NCBI RefSeq assembly: GCF_003838195.1
Contig: NZ_RCBY01000021.1
Span: forward strand, 1 to 60,697
Direction of reading: 5' to 3'
Source: Okeania hirsuta
GTDB taxonomy: Bacteria; Cyanobacteriota; Cyanobacteriia; Cyanobacteriales; Microcoleaceae
DNA length: 60,697 bases
Translations under genes and position numbers: made by a program
Part shown: one piece after another, positions 27,550-37,303 of the stretch
How the letters are laid out: every line of letters starts with the position of its first letter
How positions within the stretch are numbered: the stretch's first letter is position 1
Notes under the pieces: generated by a model
What the model was told of the DNA's origin: nothing
The model's database searches: none
Seen by the model: only the letters and a program-made list of their open reading frames with translations

Positions 27550-28967
27550 CAACTTTTAAACCACCAAGGGTTAATTATAGAATTTACTTTACTTAAAATC
27601 GATTTTTTCCGCATAAATCTTTTCATACCATCAACTCCCATTCGAGAAGCACCTAAACCGGAAAACTTAAAAGAATTTTTTTCTCCTTCATTGATAAATG
27701 CTGTTAAACCCGCATCATTAATACTAATACCTCCAGCATTTATCTGACTAGCAACTGCTAAAGCTTCAGCTTCAGAACCAGCAAAAACAGCAGCACTTAA
27801 TCCATAAATTGTATCATTTGCTAATTTTACCGCCTCTTCAACAGTAGTAAAAGACATCACAGGTATTATTGGTCCAAAAGTTTCCTCAGTCATTATTTTC
27901 ATACTATGATTTACATGATTTAAAACTGTGGGTAAACACCAGAAACCACCATCTAAATTTTCGACATTTCCTCCACAATGAATAACCGCACCTTTAGCCA
28001 CAGCATCTTGTAAATGTTCTCTAATAATCTCAGCTTGTTTTGTGGAAATAATTGGTCCGATTTCTCCAGATTCAACATTGGGATAAGCTAATTTCAGACC
28101 TTTAGCTTTTTCGGTAAGTTTAGTAATAAATTCTATCAAAATTGATTCGGCCACATAAATACGTTCAATTGATAAACATGACTGCCCCGCATTAACAACT
28201 GAAGCCCATAAAAGTGCCGATGTTGCTAACTCTAAATCTGCTGAAGCTAACACTATTGCCGGGTCTTTACCTCCCAATTCTAAACAAGCTGGAATAAATC
28301 TTTTTGCTGCTGCTTCGGCAACTTTTTTACCTGTGGCAACACTACCAGTAAAACAAATAAAATCTACATATTCTATTAAAGCTGCGCCAGTTTCTCCAGA
28401 TCCTTCAATATAAGTAAAAACATCACACAACAAGGGAATATTAGCAATAGTGTCTAACAGAGGTTGGATAAATCTCGGAGTAATTTCACTTGGTTTAATT
28501 GCCACAGCACAACCAGCAATTAAAGCTGGAATTGCATCGATTAAAGAAAGTAATAAAGGAAAATTCCAGGGACTAATAATACCAACTAACTGATAAGGTG
28601 AAAATTGATTTTGTAGTTGAATAAATTGAATTGTTGTAGTTTTGGTTGACTCAGTTGATAAGAGTTGCGGTGCTAACTTACACCATCTATCTATACTATT
28701 AGTCACAGAGTCCATTTCTAGTCTTGATTCTATTAGTCTACCTGTATCATTTACTAATGCCTGTATTAGTTTTTCCCGATGAGAAAATATAGTTTCTTTC
28801 CATTGTTGTATTGCCTGAATACGTTGTTCTATTCCACACTTTTCCCACTCAATTTGAGCAGATCGTAAATTAAGACATTTAGTAGCAATTTGTTCTACAG
28901 TTGGTTGGGTAATGAAATAATCATTTATACCAGTGCGCGGGTTACGAATTTTCATTTGATTGACCAT
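27549..28967 (-). CDS. Aldehyde dehydrogenase family protein
   Basis: A 472-aa NAD(P)-dependent aldehyde dehydrogenase. Visible catalytic parts are ISPWNFPLLL (cofactor domain, 131-140), FTGSVATGKKVAEAA (Rossmann turn), general base E230 in CLELGGKD, nucleophile C264 in NAGQSCLSIERIYV, and EETFGPIIPVMSF. The family is broad (succinic semialdehyde, benzaldehyde or fatty-aldehyde oxidation) and I cannot fix the substrate. Oxidation of aldehydes from lipid or amine turnover would fit. It overlaps the small membrane protein gene downstream by one base. Confidence 0.9.
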   Translation of the reverse strand: MVNQMKIRNPRTGINDYFITQPTVEQIATKCLNLRSAQIEWEKCGIEQRIQAIQQWKETIFSHREKLIQALVNDTGRLIESRLEMDSVTNSIDRWCKLAPQLLSTESTKTTTIQFIQLQNQFSPYQLVGIISPWNFPLLLSLIDAIPALIAGCAVAIKPSEITPRFIQPLLDTIANIPLLCDVFTYIEGSGETGAALIEYVDFICFTGSVATGKKVAEAAAKRFIPACLELGGKDPAIVLASADLELATSALLWASVVNAGQSCLSIERIYVAESILIEFITKLTEKAKGLKLAYPNVESGEIGPIISTKQAEIIREHLQDAVAKGAVIHCGGNVENLDGGFWCLPTVLNHVNHSMKIMTEETFGPIIPVMSFTTVEEAVKLANDTIYGLSAAVFAGSEAEALAVASQINAGGISINDAGLTAFINEGEKNSFKFSGLGASRMGVDGMKRFMRKKSILSKVNSIINPWWFKS

Positions 28968-29253
28968 ATTAAATCAGGGGGTTTGGGACATTTTAGTTGG
29001 GGATTATATCAAATTTGGTTGAATACTTATTATATAGTTGGGGGAGTAGGGGAGATTTACGGCAGATTTAAGGTAAATGAGGTACAAATTATGAATGGTA
29101 GTCAGATATATAAAAGGTGCATATTCCGCACCCTAAATCGTCAATTTAATCGACAAGGAACAGCAGAATCTCTGATATAGAATTCGGTTATACAGTATGT
29201 GTTTATAATTCTATAACTACTTCAATATTCAATCTCCCCTACTCCTCCACCCC

Positions 29254-30153
29254 TTAGTCCCTACATGATATAAACTCCTCCACTTGCTCCCAAACTTTAT
29301 CTAATAAACCTGTTGCTGCTGCATCAAACCATTCAATTTCTGGGTACGCTCGAAACCAAGTCCGTTGTCGCTTGGCAAACTGACGAGTATGTAAAACTGT
29401 TGCATCTATCGCCTCAGTTAAACTAATATCCCCTGCCAAATATTGTTTCATCTCTGCATAACCCAATGTATCTAACAATGGCAACTCCGCACCATATTTT
29501 TCACACAAAAATTTGACTTCCTCCACTAACCCAACTTCCACCATTTTATTAGTCCGATAACGAATACGATCGCCCAAAACTTCCACATCACAGTCTAACC
29601 CGATCTGCAAAATAGGATAATTTGGTGGGTTTTCTCCCTGCTGTTGAGAAATGGGTTTCCCACTCACATAAAAAACTTCCAATGCTCGCAAGGTTCGTAC
29701 CGCATCATTAGGGTGAATTTTTTGAGCAGCAATTCCATCAACTTGTTGTAACATTTCGTAACATTGTTTTTGACCTAAATCTGCTAACTGCGATCGCAAC
29801 TTTTCATTAGGCCCAACTCTAGGAATCTTTAAACCTTTAACTACTGCCTTAATATATAGACCCGTACCCCCCACTAATAAACTCGGATATACCACATCAG
29901 TTTGACTAATTAAATCTTGTGCCTGTTCCTGATATTCTGCTAAAGTCAAAATCTCTGTGGGTTCACAAATATCTACTAAGTAATGAGGTACTAATTCCCG
30001 TTCTTTTGTAGTTACTTTTGCCGTTCCAATGTTAAAATATTTATACACTTGACGAGAATCTGCACTAATAATCGCCGATCCTAGTCTTTGGGCTAAATCC
30101 AAGGCTAATCCAGATTTACCTGTAGCAGTAGGCCCACAAATAGTAATTAACAT
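29254..30153 (-). CDS. miaA: tRNA dimethylallyltransferase MiaA
   Basis: Adds a dimethylallyl group to A37 of tRNAs reading UNN codons. From the ATG at 30153 it is 299 aa; a start at 30177 would add 8 residues and overlap the ABC gene more deeply. Motifs: P-loop ITICGPTATGKSGLAL, ADSRQVYKYFNIGTAK (substrate DSRQVY), LLVGGTGLYIKAVVKG, LGYAEMKQYL and TRQFAKRQRTWFR. The length is normal. The gene starts 3 nt after the stop of the ABC transporter, so the two are co-transcribed. Confidence 0.95.
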   Translation of the reverse strand: MLITICGPTATGKSGLALDLAQRLGSAIISADSRQVYKYFNIGTAKVTTKERELVPHYLVDICEPTEILTLAEYQEQAQDLISQTDVVYPSLLVGGTGLYIKAVVKGLKIPRVGPNEKLRSQLADLGQKQCYEMLQQVDGIAAQKIHPNDAVRTLRALEVFYVSGKPISQQQGENPPNYPILQIGLDCDVEVLGDRIRYRTNKMVEVGLVEEVKFLCEKYGAELPLLDTLGYAEMKQYLAGDISLTEAIDATVLHTRQFAKRQRTWFRAYPEIEWFDAAATGLLDKVWEQVEEFISCRD

Positions 30154-30155
30154 TA

Positions 30156-31973
30156 TTAACCAGTTTGAACCTTCCATAGGTTAGCATAAACTCCCGCATT
30201 TGCCAATAAGTCTTTATGCTGGCCAAATTCTACTATTTTACCCTTTTCCATAACGTAGATACAATCAGCATTACGGATAGTAGATAGACGGTGGGCGATC
30301 GCTATTGTTGTCCGATTTTGAGTAATCCGTTCGAGCGATCGCTGAATAGATACTTCTGTTTCGTTATCCACTGCGGAAGTTGCCTCATCCAAAATCAAAA
30401 TAGGTGGATTCTTCAAAACAGCTCTGGCAATAGCTATGCGCTGTCGCTGGCCTCCCGACAACTTCTGACCCCTTTCGCCCACTATTGTCTGATAACCTTC
30501 TGGAAGTTGCACAATATAATCGTGAGCTTCTGCCACTTTCGCTGCCTCAATTATCTCTGCCTCCGTCGCCTCAAAACTGCCGTAGGCAATATTCTCTGCC
30601 ACTGTACCGTGAAATAAGAATAAGTCCTGACTCACTAACCCAATACAGCGACGTAAATCCTTTAACTCCAACTTTTGTAATTCGATGCCATCTAATAAGA
30701 TACTACCGGATTGTGCTTTGTAGAAACGCAGCAGAAGTTTAACTAAAGTGCTTTTGCCCGAACCTGTAGAACCAGCGATGCCAATAGTTTTTCCAGTGGG
30801 CACTCTCAGAGAGAAATTTTCCAGCAGCGGTGGGCGATCGCGATAACCAAAAGTAACGTTGGAAAATTCTACTTCGCCGCGCACTTTATTCCCTGGTAAA
30901 GATATTTTTCCAGAAGGAGTCGTTAGTGGTGTATCAAGCAGATTCATTATTCGGGCAGTGGATGCCATCGCACGTTCGTAGAGGTCAAGAACATTTCCCA
31001 TTATTACCAAAGGCAATAGTACTTGTTGCGCTAGTAATATTAACGTACTGTAGATTCCCACTGACAGTTTCCCTTCCACCACCTCCATCCCACCAAAAAC
31101 CATAATGCCTGTAAAAGATAGAACTATAACCAGGCGAATTAGAGGTGTAAAAGCCGCCGAAACAGCGATCGCCCGTTCGTTACTTTCCCGATAAGCTTTG
31201 CTTTCTGCCGCTACACGCTCGACTTCATAATCTTCAGCAGTAAAGCTTTTGATAGTAGTCATTCCCGTCAAATTATTGTTCAACCGACCGTTAAGCAAAT
31301 CTACCTTTTCCCTGACTTCTGCGTAACGAGGAGCTAAACCGCGCTGAAAAGCAATGGATACAAACCCGACTAGGGGCATGGGTATTATTGCCATCCAAGC
31401 AACGCTTGGGGCTAAACTTAGAAAAGTTATCATCACAAAGATAATCGTTATCGTTACCTGGAGTATTTGATTGATTCCGACATCTAAAAAGCGCTCTAGT
31501 TGGTTGATATCGTCGCTGACGACGGACATCAACCCCCCGGTGCTGCGGTCTTCAAAAAACTCCATTTCCATTTGCTGTAAGTGTTTGTAACTATCTAAGC
31601 GCAAGTCATCTTCTATTCTCTGGGACAGATTCCGCCACAACCTCGCTTGGGCATATTCAAAGATAGATTCTAAGGACCGAATTGTTGCTGTAGCTAGGGA
31701 TAATACTAATAACTGTAGGAAAATATCTTTAACTCCCAATCGAGCTATAAAAGAATCTTCTTGTTTGACAATTACATCTACCGCAGCTCCCACAGTCACT
31801 GGGGAGACCAGGCTCGATATTTTATTGAGTATAGAACACAAATTCGCCAGCCAGAATTGTAGGCGATAGTTCTTGGCATAGTCAATTAAGCGCTTTAGGG
31901 AATTGACATTATTTTTCGACGATACCTCTACTGTTGGCTCTTTTGAATCTGTTTCTATTTTTAAGGTTTCCAT
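30156..31973 (-). CDS. ABC transporter, fused permease/ATPase (exporter type)
   Basis: A 605-aa half-transporter. Residues about 40-330 are a six-helix exporter-type membrane domain (VSPVTVGAAVDVI, SIFEYAQARLWRNLSQRIED, TGGLMSVVSDDINQLERFLD). The nucleotide-binding domain has Walker A GSTGSGKSTLVKL, Q-loop ending VSQDLFLFHGTV, signature LSGGQRQRIAIARA, Walker B ILILDEATSAVD and the H-loop AHRLSTI. These proteins dimerise and export lipids, peptides or drugs; the substrate is unknown. It forms an operon with miaA downstream. Confidence 0.9.
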   Translation of the reverse strand: METLKIETDSKEPTVEVSSKNNVNSLKRLIDYAKNYRLQFWLANLCSILNKISSLVSPVTVGAAVDVIVKQEDSFIARLGVKDIFLQLLVLSLATATIRSLESIFEYAQARLWRNLSQRIEDDLRLDSYKHLQQMEMEFFEDRSTGGLMSVVSDDINQLERFLDVGINQILQVTITIIFVMITFLSLAPSVAWMAIIPMPLVGFVSIAFQRGLAPRYAEVREKVDLLNGRLNNNLTGMTTIKSFTAEDYEVERVAAESKAYRESNERAIAVSAAFTPLIRLVIVLSFTGIMVFGGMEVVEGKLSVGIYSTLILLAQQVLLPLVIMGNVLDLYERAMASTARIMNLLDTPLTTPSGKISLPGNKVRGEVEFSNVTFGYRDRPPLLENFSLRVPTGKTIGIAGSTGSGKSTLVKLLLRFYKAQSGSILLDGIELQKLELKDLRRCIGLVSQDLFLFHGTVAENIAYGSFEATEAEIIEAAKVAEAHDYIVQLPEGYQTIVGERGQKLSGGQRQRIAIARAVLKNPPILILDEATSAVDNETEVSIQRSLERITQNRTTIAIAHRLSTIRNADCIYVMEKGKIVEFGQHKDLLANAGVYANLWKVQTG

Positions 31974-32105
31974 AACTCTTGCTTGTTCATTGTTCCTATT
32001 TTTTAAGATACAGCTCGAAGTTTCAGTTCAATTGCTTGACAATTTGAGTTCGAGATGTTAATTTATCAGAAACTTGCTATTTGACTCTACCATAACTTGA
32101 CTTTT

Positions 32106-33425
32106 ATGAAAACCAATACCGAAAATTTGTCCTCAACTACCCCTCCCATTTTCATTCTCTGCTGCGAGCGCTCTGGCTCATCACTACTTCGCTATATTTT
32201 AGATACACATCCAGATATTGCTAGTCCTGCTGAACTCAATTTAGCAAAATTGTGTCGTTCCCTATATGTTTTTATTGAAAGTACGATGGGGCAAATTTCT
32301 AGTTGGTCGGAAGAATCCCAAAAAAAACACGCCATAGCTGAGGAGGTAAGACAAATTATATTTAGCGTGATGACAAAATATGCGAAAAGTAAAAACAAGT
32401 TAATGTGGTGTGAAAAATCGCCAAGCAATATAGATAATGTTGCTTGGCTCGAAACAGTATTTCCAGATAGCAAATATATATGTTTGCACCGTCACGCTAT
32501 GGACGTAGTTCAGTCTTGTCTTGAAGCCACGAAGTATTCGTTTATGCCAGAGCAATTAAGCTATGTTTGTCGTAATTCTGGAAATATTGTAGGTGCAATG
32601 TTAGAGAATTGGATTGTGAAAACAAAAGCTCTTTTAGAATTTGAGAAGAAACATAAAACTCAATGTTTCCGAATTAAGTACGAGTCTTACGTTCTCAATC
32701 CAGGTCTATCTTTGGGAACTATGTTTGAATTTTTAAATGTTTCTTGGGATGAATCGCTCTTGGAAAAAGTATTCTCGGTTCAGCATGATGGAGGTTTTGA
32801 AGATCAGAAGTTGCAATTTTCTCAGAGCATTCATTCACGATCGATAGGTAAGGGAGCAACGATTAAACGTAGATTTATTCCCAATGATCTACTAGGACAG
32901 ATGAACGAGCTGCTTGCGGAACTAGACTACCCGATAGTCGATACGAATTGGGATAGCGTTCTATCCCTAGACAATCAACTCAATTCAGATTCAACGTTAG
33001 AAACTTTGACTTCCACTTTAGAGGATATTTTTACACAAATCTTTCCCCCACGTTTACAGGAACTGAAAGAAGCACTGGAAGGTAATCCTGTTATCTATCA
33101 AATAATAGTCGTGGGTAAAAATGCCGGAATTTGGACAATTGATTTGACTAAGCCTAAGAATCAAATAAGTAAAGAGAAGGCGGAACGAAATGCCGATTGT
33201 GTGGCTCGAGTTTCGGCAAAGGATCTGGTAGAGCTCGTTAATGGTAATACCAATCCAGTAGAGTTGCAAATGCAAGAAAAACTTCAGATTACTGGCGATG
33301 CAAAACTAGCCGAAATATTCTGCTTGTTTTTAGTGGGGCGATTACAATCGTATCAATCATCGGTAAGTTGCTGGTGGCAAAGACACTCTACTGATATTGA
33401 GGAAAGCCACAAATCAGCCTTATAG
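32106..33425 (+). CDS. Sulfotransferase fused to an SCP2-like sterol/lipid-binding domain
   Basis: A 439-aa protein from ATG 32106 (an upstream ATG at 32097 is also possible). The N-terminal half is a PAPS sulfotransferase: CCERSGSSLLRYILDTHP (residues 19-36) is the 5'-phosphosulfate loop, and KYICLHRHAMDVVQSCLEAT holds the 3'-phosphate-binding Arg/Ser region (RHAMDVVQS). Residues about 310-425 resemble SCP2 domains (NPVIYQIIVVGKNAGIWTID, VARVSAKDLVELVNGNTNPV, LQITGDAKLAEIFCLFL). The domain pairing suggests sulfation of a hydrophobic substrate held by the SCP2 module (inference). A class I methyltransferase gene follows 218 bp downstream on the same strand. Confidence 0.75.
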   Translation: MKTNTENLSSTTPPIFILCCERSGSSLLRYILDTHPDIASPAELNLAKLCRSLYVFIESTMGQISSWSEESQKKHAIAEEVRQIIFSVMTKYAKSKNKLMWCEKSPSNIDNVAWLETVFPDSKYICLHRHAMDVVQSCLEATKYSFMPEQLSYVCRNSGNIVGAMLENWIVKTKALLEFEKKHKTQCFRIKYESYVLNPGLSLGTMFEFLNVSWDESLLEKVFSVQHDGGFEDQKLQFSQSIHSRSIGKGATIKRRFIPNDLLGQMNELLAELDYPIVDTNWDSVLSLDNQLNSDSTLETLTSTLEDIFTQIFPPRLQELKEALEGNPVIYQIIVVGKNAGIWTIDLTKPKNQISKEKAERNADCVARVSAKDLVELVNGNTNPVELQMQEKLQITGDAKLAEIFCLFLVGRLQSYQSSVSCWWQRHSTDIEESHKSAL

Positions 33426-33643
33426 AACCAGCAGGCACGGCGATCACTCAAAGATGCTCCCGATTCGAGCAAAGTAGTGCGCACTTCAGAGTGAGACGAA
33501 AGACTTTATTTATAGGAAATACAGTAATTTTTTCGACCATCTTGACAAAAGCATTGCAGAACTTCTACTATCACAAATAGCCTTCGGCGATCACTTAGAG
33601 AGTCAGGATGATTTTTCAGCAACTACCTTTATAAAGGAGAAAA

Positions 33644-34675
33644 ATGACAAAGGAATATCGTTACAAAAGTAAAAACCCAAACCATCCTTATGTAAAGGAG
33701 TACATTCACCAAATCACAGAAGGCGGTACCGGGTTTGTTTGGGAAGAATTTCAGAATAAGGTTCTTCAAAACTGCCAAACAATTTACGACTGTGGTTGTG
33801 GTTTGGGTAGGCTTTTTCACAATCTTTCCCACGCCGATGTAATTGTTGCTGCCGAGTTAGATCCGCCACGATTTAAACACGCAGTCTTAAAAGCCAAGGC
33901 AATTGTAGAAAAAAATTCTGAATTGGAAGCTATGTTAGACCAGAGGGGAGATAAATACGATGCCTTATTAGATGAAATTGACAAAAAAGAATATCATTTC
34001 GGCAACTTTCATCTATTCAATAATAGCATGACTGAGGTGGAACCACTACGAGAATATGCTCCCTTCGACACTATCATTTCGGGTCAAGTTTTTCCTCATG
34101 TGACATTTGATTTGGTTCAGGGAGCGCTTTCAGCTTTTTACTCTTTGCTGAAATCTGAAGGAATCTTGACAATATTCACAACCAAAACAAAGGGCGAGCC
34201 ATTGCAACACCTAAAAAGTAAGAGAGATGGTTCTCCTTTGTTAAAAATTGGCAGAAAGGAGTTTGCTGACGTATTTAAGTCGGAAATGGGAAAAGTTTTA
34301 CCCATCAGATATTACAGTTTTGACTTGTTTAAATCAATTCTACAGAATCCTTTTTCAGAATCTATGAAGGAAATTTTTGCAGAAGAATTCGCTACAGCAT
34401 CAAGTGAAGTGAATCCCTCATTCCAAATCATTGATTGGGTTGTTTATCGAGGAGAACAGGTAAACGGTTTTTATGAGGATTATGACAGGGCACAGAAACT
34501 ACTGGGGATTCAGTGTCCGATTCAACCAAGGGACTTTGCCAAATCTGAGTTTGATGAAAGAACGGTAAAATTATTAAGAAGTTTTGCTGCTTGGATTGAG
34601 TCAAGTATAAATAAATATGATTGGAAAGAAGGTTTGCTCACAGATATGATGATTCTGGCTAAAAAAGCCAAATAA
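33644..34675 (+). CDS. SAM-dependent class I methyltransferase
   Basis: A 343-aa protein with a GGAG site just before the ATG. The SAM-binding motif I is TIYDCGCGLGRLFHN (residues 47-60), the acidic end of strand 2 is AAELDPPRF, and the strand-4 region is FDTIISGQVFPHVTFDL. The remainder (KSKRDGSPLLKIGRKEFADV, IDWVVYRGEQVNGFYEDYDR) has no family I can name. It is next to the sulfotransferase-SCP2 gene and on the same strand, so both may modify one small molecule. Confidence 0.7.
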   Translation: MTKEYRYKSKNPNHPYVKEYIHQITEGGTGFVWEEFQNKVLQNCQTIYDCGCGLGRLFHNLSHADVIVAAELDPPRFKHAVLKAKAIVEKNSELEAMLDQRGDKYDALLDEIDKKEYHFGNFHLFNNSMTEVEPLREYAPFDTIISGQVFPHVTFDLVQGALSAFYSLLKSEGILTIFTTKTKGEPLQHLKSKRDGSPLLKIGRKEFADVFKSEMGKVLPIRYYSFDLFKSILQNPFSESMKEIFAEEFATASSEVNPSFQIIDWVVYRGEQVNGFYEDYDRAQKLLGIQCPIQPRDFAKSEFDERTVKLLRSFAAWIESSINKYDWKEGLLTDMMILAKKAK

Positions 34676-34848
34676 GATTGCTGGAGCTAGGGGAGGATAT
34701 GAAGCAATTATCATATCCTCCTTCAACCCTACCTACTTACCGAAAATTTGTGGGTATGCGCCTCCCTTTTTAAAGGATAAAAAAAGAGACTACTCCTTAT
34801 ATCAAGCCTCCTTATTCCAGAGGTACTGATAACTAAAATGACTAGCTC

Positions 34849-36729
34849 TTAATACGCCCAACTATCATACCATTTTACCGTTCCTTGGTCTGCTAATATC
34901 CAAGAACGGTTGACTAGATTTTCTCGCAGGGGTGGTAAATTTTTCCGCAACAAAACATATTTATAAACAATTCTCCTTCCCGCACTTTCATTAAATGGAA
35001 TCTCCCCAAACCAGGTATTTTGATTAATATACTCCAATGGATATGCTTTGCTAAGATCCCAATTGCCTAACTCTGGACAATCTCCGGTTACGACTACAGT
35101 TTCCCCTATTTTAGTAGCTATCCCATTTAACTGTGCCCGCACTATCATTTTTCCTTTGACGTGGTTACCAATATAGCTAAGGACAATCCCTTGCTTAGGC
35201 CCCAATTCCAATTTCAAAATCTTACCATCCTTGACTACAAACTGGCGATCGCTAACAAGGCAACTATACTCCCCATCTTTCAACTCTGTATCTTCTAAAG
35301 AAAGCTCCACTTTATGTTCTGTCCTATTCATTGCTACCAAGCAGCGAGAATCTTGATAACGTCGCAGATAGCAGTAAATATCGGCAGAAATATACTTTTC
35401 CACATGACTTCCCAGAGACACTGCCGGATTTAGTCGTCGCAACTTGGATAACAAATGCAAATCCTGATAGAGTCGAGTAGAACAATCCCACTTTTCCATC
35501 ATCGGGCGATTGTAAGGTTCTTCTCCACCATTAGTATCGTTGTGGAGATACTGTTCCGTGCCGTAAGTAATGCAGGGAATTCCACGACAGGTCATAATCA
35601 GAAGCGTCGCTAGTCGTAATATATCTGGGTCGGGATTAATACTTTGAAATCGGGGTATATCGTGGTTGTCAATGAAGGTAATTAATTCTGTTGCCCTATT
35701 ATAGTAATAATCTGCCTCAAAGACATTGTGAATCAAGTTAAATCCCTCCGGTGCTTTTTCAGCTAAGGCCGAGCGAATTGCTCCACACAAACAATAATCC
35801 AGAATCGACATTCCCGATTTATTAGTTAAGTTAGCCGACTTGCCATCCCAAGGGTGACATGGTATGCCAACTTCTCCAAAAACGAACAGAGAGGGTTTAT
35901 GGGCCTGCATATCCCCAACAAATTCCTGCCAAAACCAGAGTGGCATATGTTTGACAGTATCAATTCGTAAAGCATCCACGCCCTTATCTAGCCATTCCTT
36001 AATTGCCGATTTAATATAACGGCGAAAGTCTGGGTTTTCTTCATTAAATGTTGCTAACCCTGAGATTTCACAGTAAAGTTGCTGCCATTCGTCATGCCAA
36101 TCTGTAATTGTTTCGTTGTGATGATACCAATTATTGACATCGTTATGAAAGTCTGCTATTTTCACTCCATCATCGTAGAGTTCACCTTTGCAATCGTTAA
36201 TATCAGGACTACTGTGGTTACAGACAATATCTAGGATTAGTTTCATGCTTCGAGAGTGCATTTCAGCAATCAAGCGATCGAATACTGTATAGTTGTTCAG
36301 AGTAGTCGATTCGCCCTTGTTAAGAAAACGCGGATTAAGTCGCTTAAAATCCCGTGGCCAATAGCCATGCAGGGCTGTCATATCACACCACATTCCTTCT
36401 ACCTGTTCAAATAGGGGGGAAATCCAGATGGCTGTAATTCCCATTCCTTCCAAGTAATCGAGTTTATCAATAATCCCTTGTAAATCTCCGCCCCAATATT
36501 TGCACCAATGCTCTTGAGTCGGGTCGTAATATTCTGGGTTAAGTGCTTCATGTTTAGTTAGGTCACCTTCATAAAAGCGGTCTACTAATATAAAGTAAAT
36601 AGTTTCTTGGCGAAACTCGATGGAAGGACTAAAAAAAGTCTCTATTTTGTCTTCGCAAACTGTTTGACCGTTTGAAGCAGCCAAACTATTTGTTTTGGAC
36701 TTAAACTCAACACTGTAGATCATTAGCAA
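34849..36729 (-). CDS. Alpha-amylase GH13 with C-terminal CBM20 starch-binding domain
   Basis: A 626-aa cytoplasmic enzyme (no signal peptide). GH13 motifs in order: LILDIVCNHSSP, GVDALRIDTVKHMP (nucleophile Asp), VFGEVGI (acid/base Glu) and TFIDNHDIPRF. Domain C follows (ENQ-like EYSCLVSDRQFVV). Residues about 525-626 read as CBM20: VVVTGDCPELGNWDLSKAYP, WFGEIPFNESAGRRIVYKYV and the ending TVKWYDSW. It probably acts on internal glycogen or on polymeric glucan. It differs strongly from the secreted amylase at 7990. Confidence 0.9.
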   Translation of the reverse strand: MLMIYSVEFKSKTNSLAASNGQTVCEDKIETFFSPSIEFRQETIYFILVDRFYEGDLTKHEALNPEYYDPTQEHWCKYWGGDLQGIIDKLDYLEGMGITAIWISPLFEQVEGMWCDMTALHGYWPRDFKRLNPRFLNKGESTTLNNYTVFDRLIAEMHSRSMKLILDIVCNHSSPDINDCKGELYDDGVKIADFHNDVNNWYHHNETITDWHDEWQQLYCEISGLATFNEENPDFRRYIKSAIKEWLDKGVDALRIDTVKHMPLWFWQEFVGDMQAHKPSLFVFGEVGIPCHPWDGKSANLTNKSGMSILDYCLCGAIRSALAEKAPEGFNLIHNVFEADYYYNRATELITFIDNHDIPRFQSINPDPDILRLATLLIMTCRGIPCITYGTEQYLHNDTNGGEEPYNRPMMEKWDCSTRLYQDLHLLSKLRRLNPAVSLGSHVEKYISADIYCYLRRYQDSRCLVAMNRTEHKVELSLEDTELKDGEYSCLVSDRQFVVKDGKILKLELGPKQGIVLSYIGNHVKGKMIVRAQLNGIATKIGETVVVTGDCPELGNWDLSKAYPLEYINQNTWFGEIPFNESAGRRIVYKYVLLRKNLPPLRENLVNRSWILADQGTVKWYDSWAY

Positions 36730-37303
36730 CTTCTAGGGTTTTTTTTGGGCACATTTGATCTTTTCAGTGGTCATGCAAAATTAATTACATATCTATAACA
36801 AACTGAATTATTTGTCTTCTCAAGAATTTGACATCCTCCCCGGCCTAAAGGCACGCAGATTTTATCTTAGTCTAGTACAGCTATCACAGGCAAGATGTTT
36901 GTGCTACAAAGGTCTATATTTCCTATTTAGAAAGTAGCATCAAGGGAATTATCTCATTATTGATGGCTTGCTGATTAAAGATCAAAGCATTGAAATATAA
37001 AGGTTGTAGCATTTTAGGGACAATTTTTCCGACTATCTTCTCTATAATTCCAATTTCTCCTGACTTCTGACTTCTGACTCCTGACTCCTAACCTCTTTTA
37101 ATTTTAGTTTTCTCCAAAAATCTCATCTTCCCTTCAATCCAAAATCAAAAACATAAAATCAATAATCAGGTACATCCCCTAAATAAATTTATCCTCAGAA
37201 TAGCCCAGAGTCGCTTTTAAGGCTTTTATGTTATAATTTAGTAGAACTTTATCATTTTTTGACAAAAGTTGCGATTAAAGCCATTATTAGGAGGGATATT
37301 GCT
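36730..37303. other. Intergenic region upstream of gyrB
   Basis: No gene. It contains an orphan IS605-type right end (36828-36860) and GACTTCTGACTCCTGACTC heptamer repeats (about 37060-37090). The AGGAGG ribosome-binding site at 37289-37294 decides the gyrB start at 37304. Confidence 0.5.
36828..36860 (-). mobile_element. Orphan right end of an IS200/IS605-type element
   Basis: TTGACATCCTCCCCGGCCTA resembles, on the opposite strand, the right end of the tnpB element at 53897-55410 (CCGGGGAGTAGTCAA): stem-forming C/G-rich block and terminal TCAA. No transposase gene accompanies it. Confidence 0.5.
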
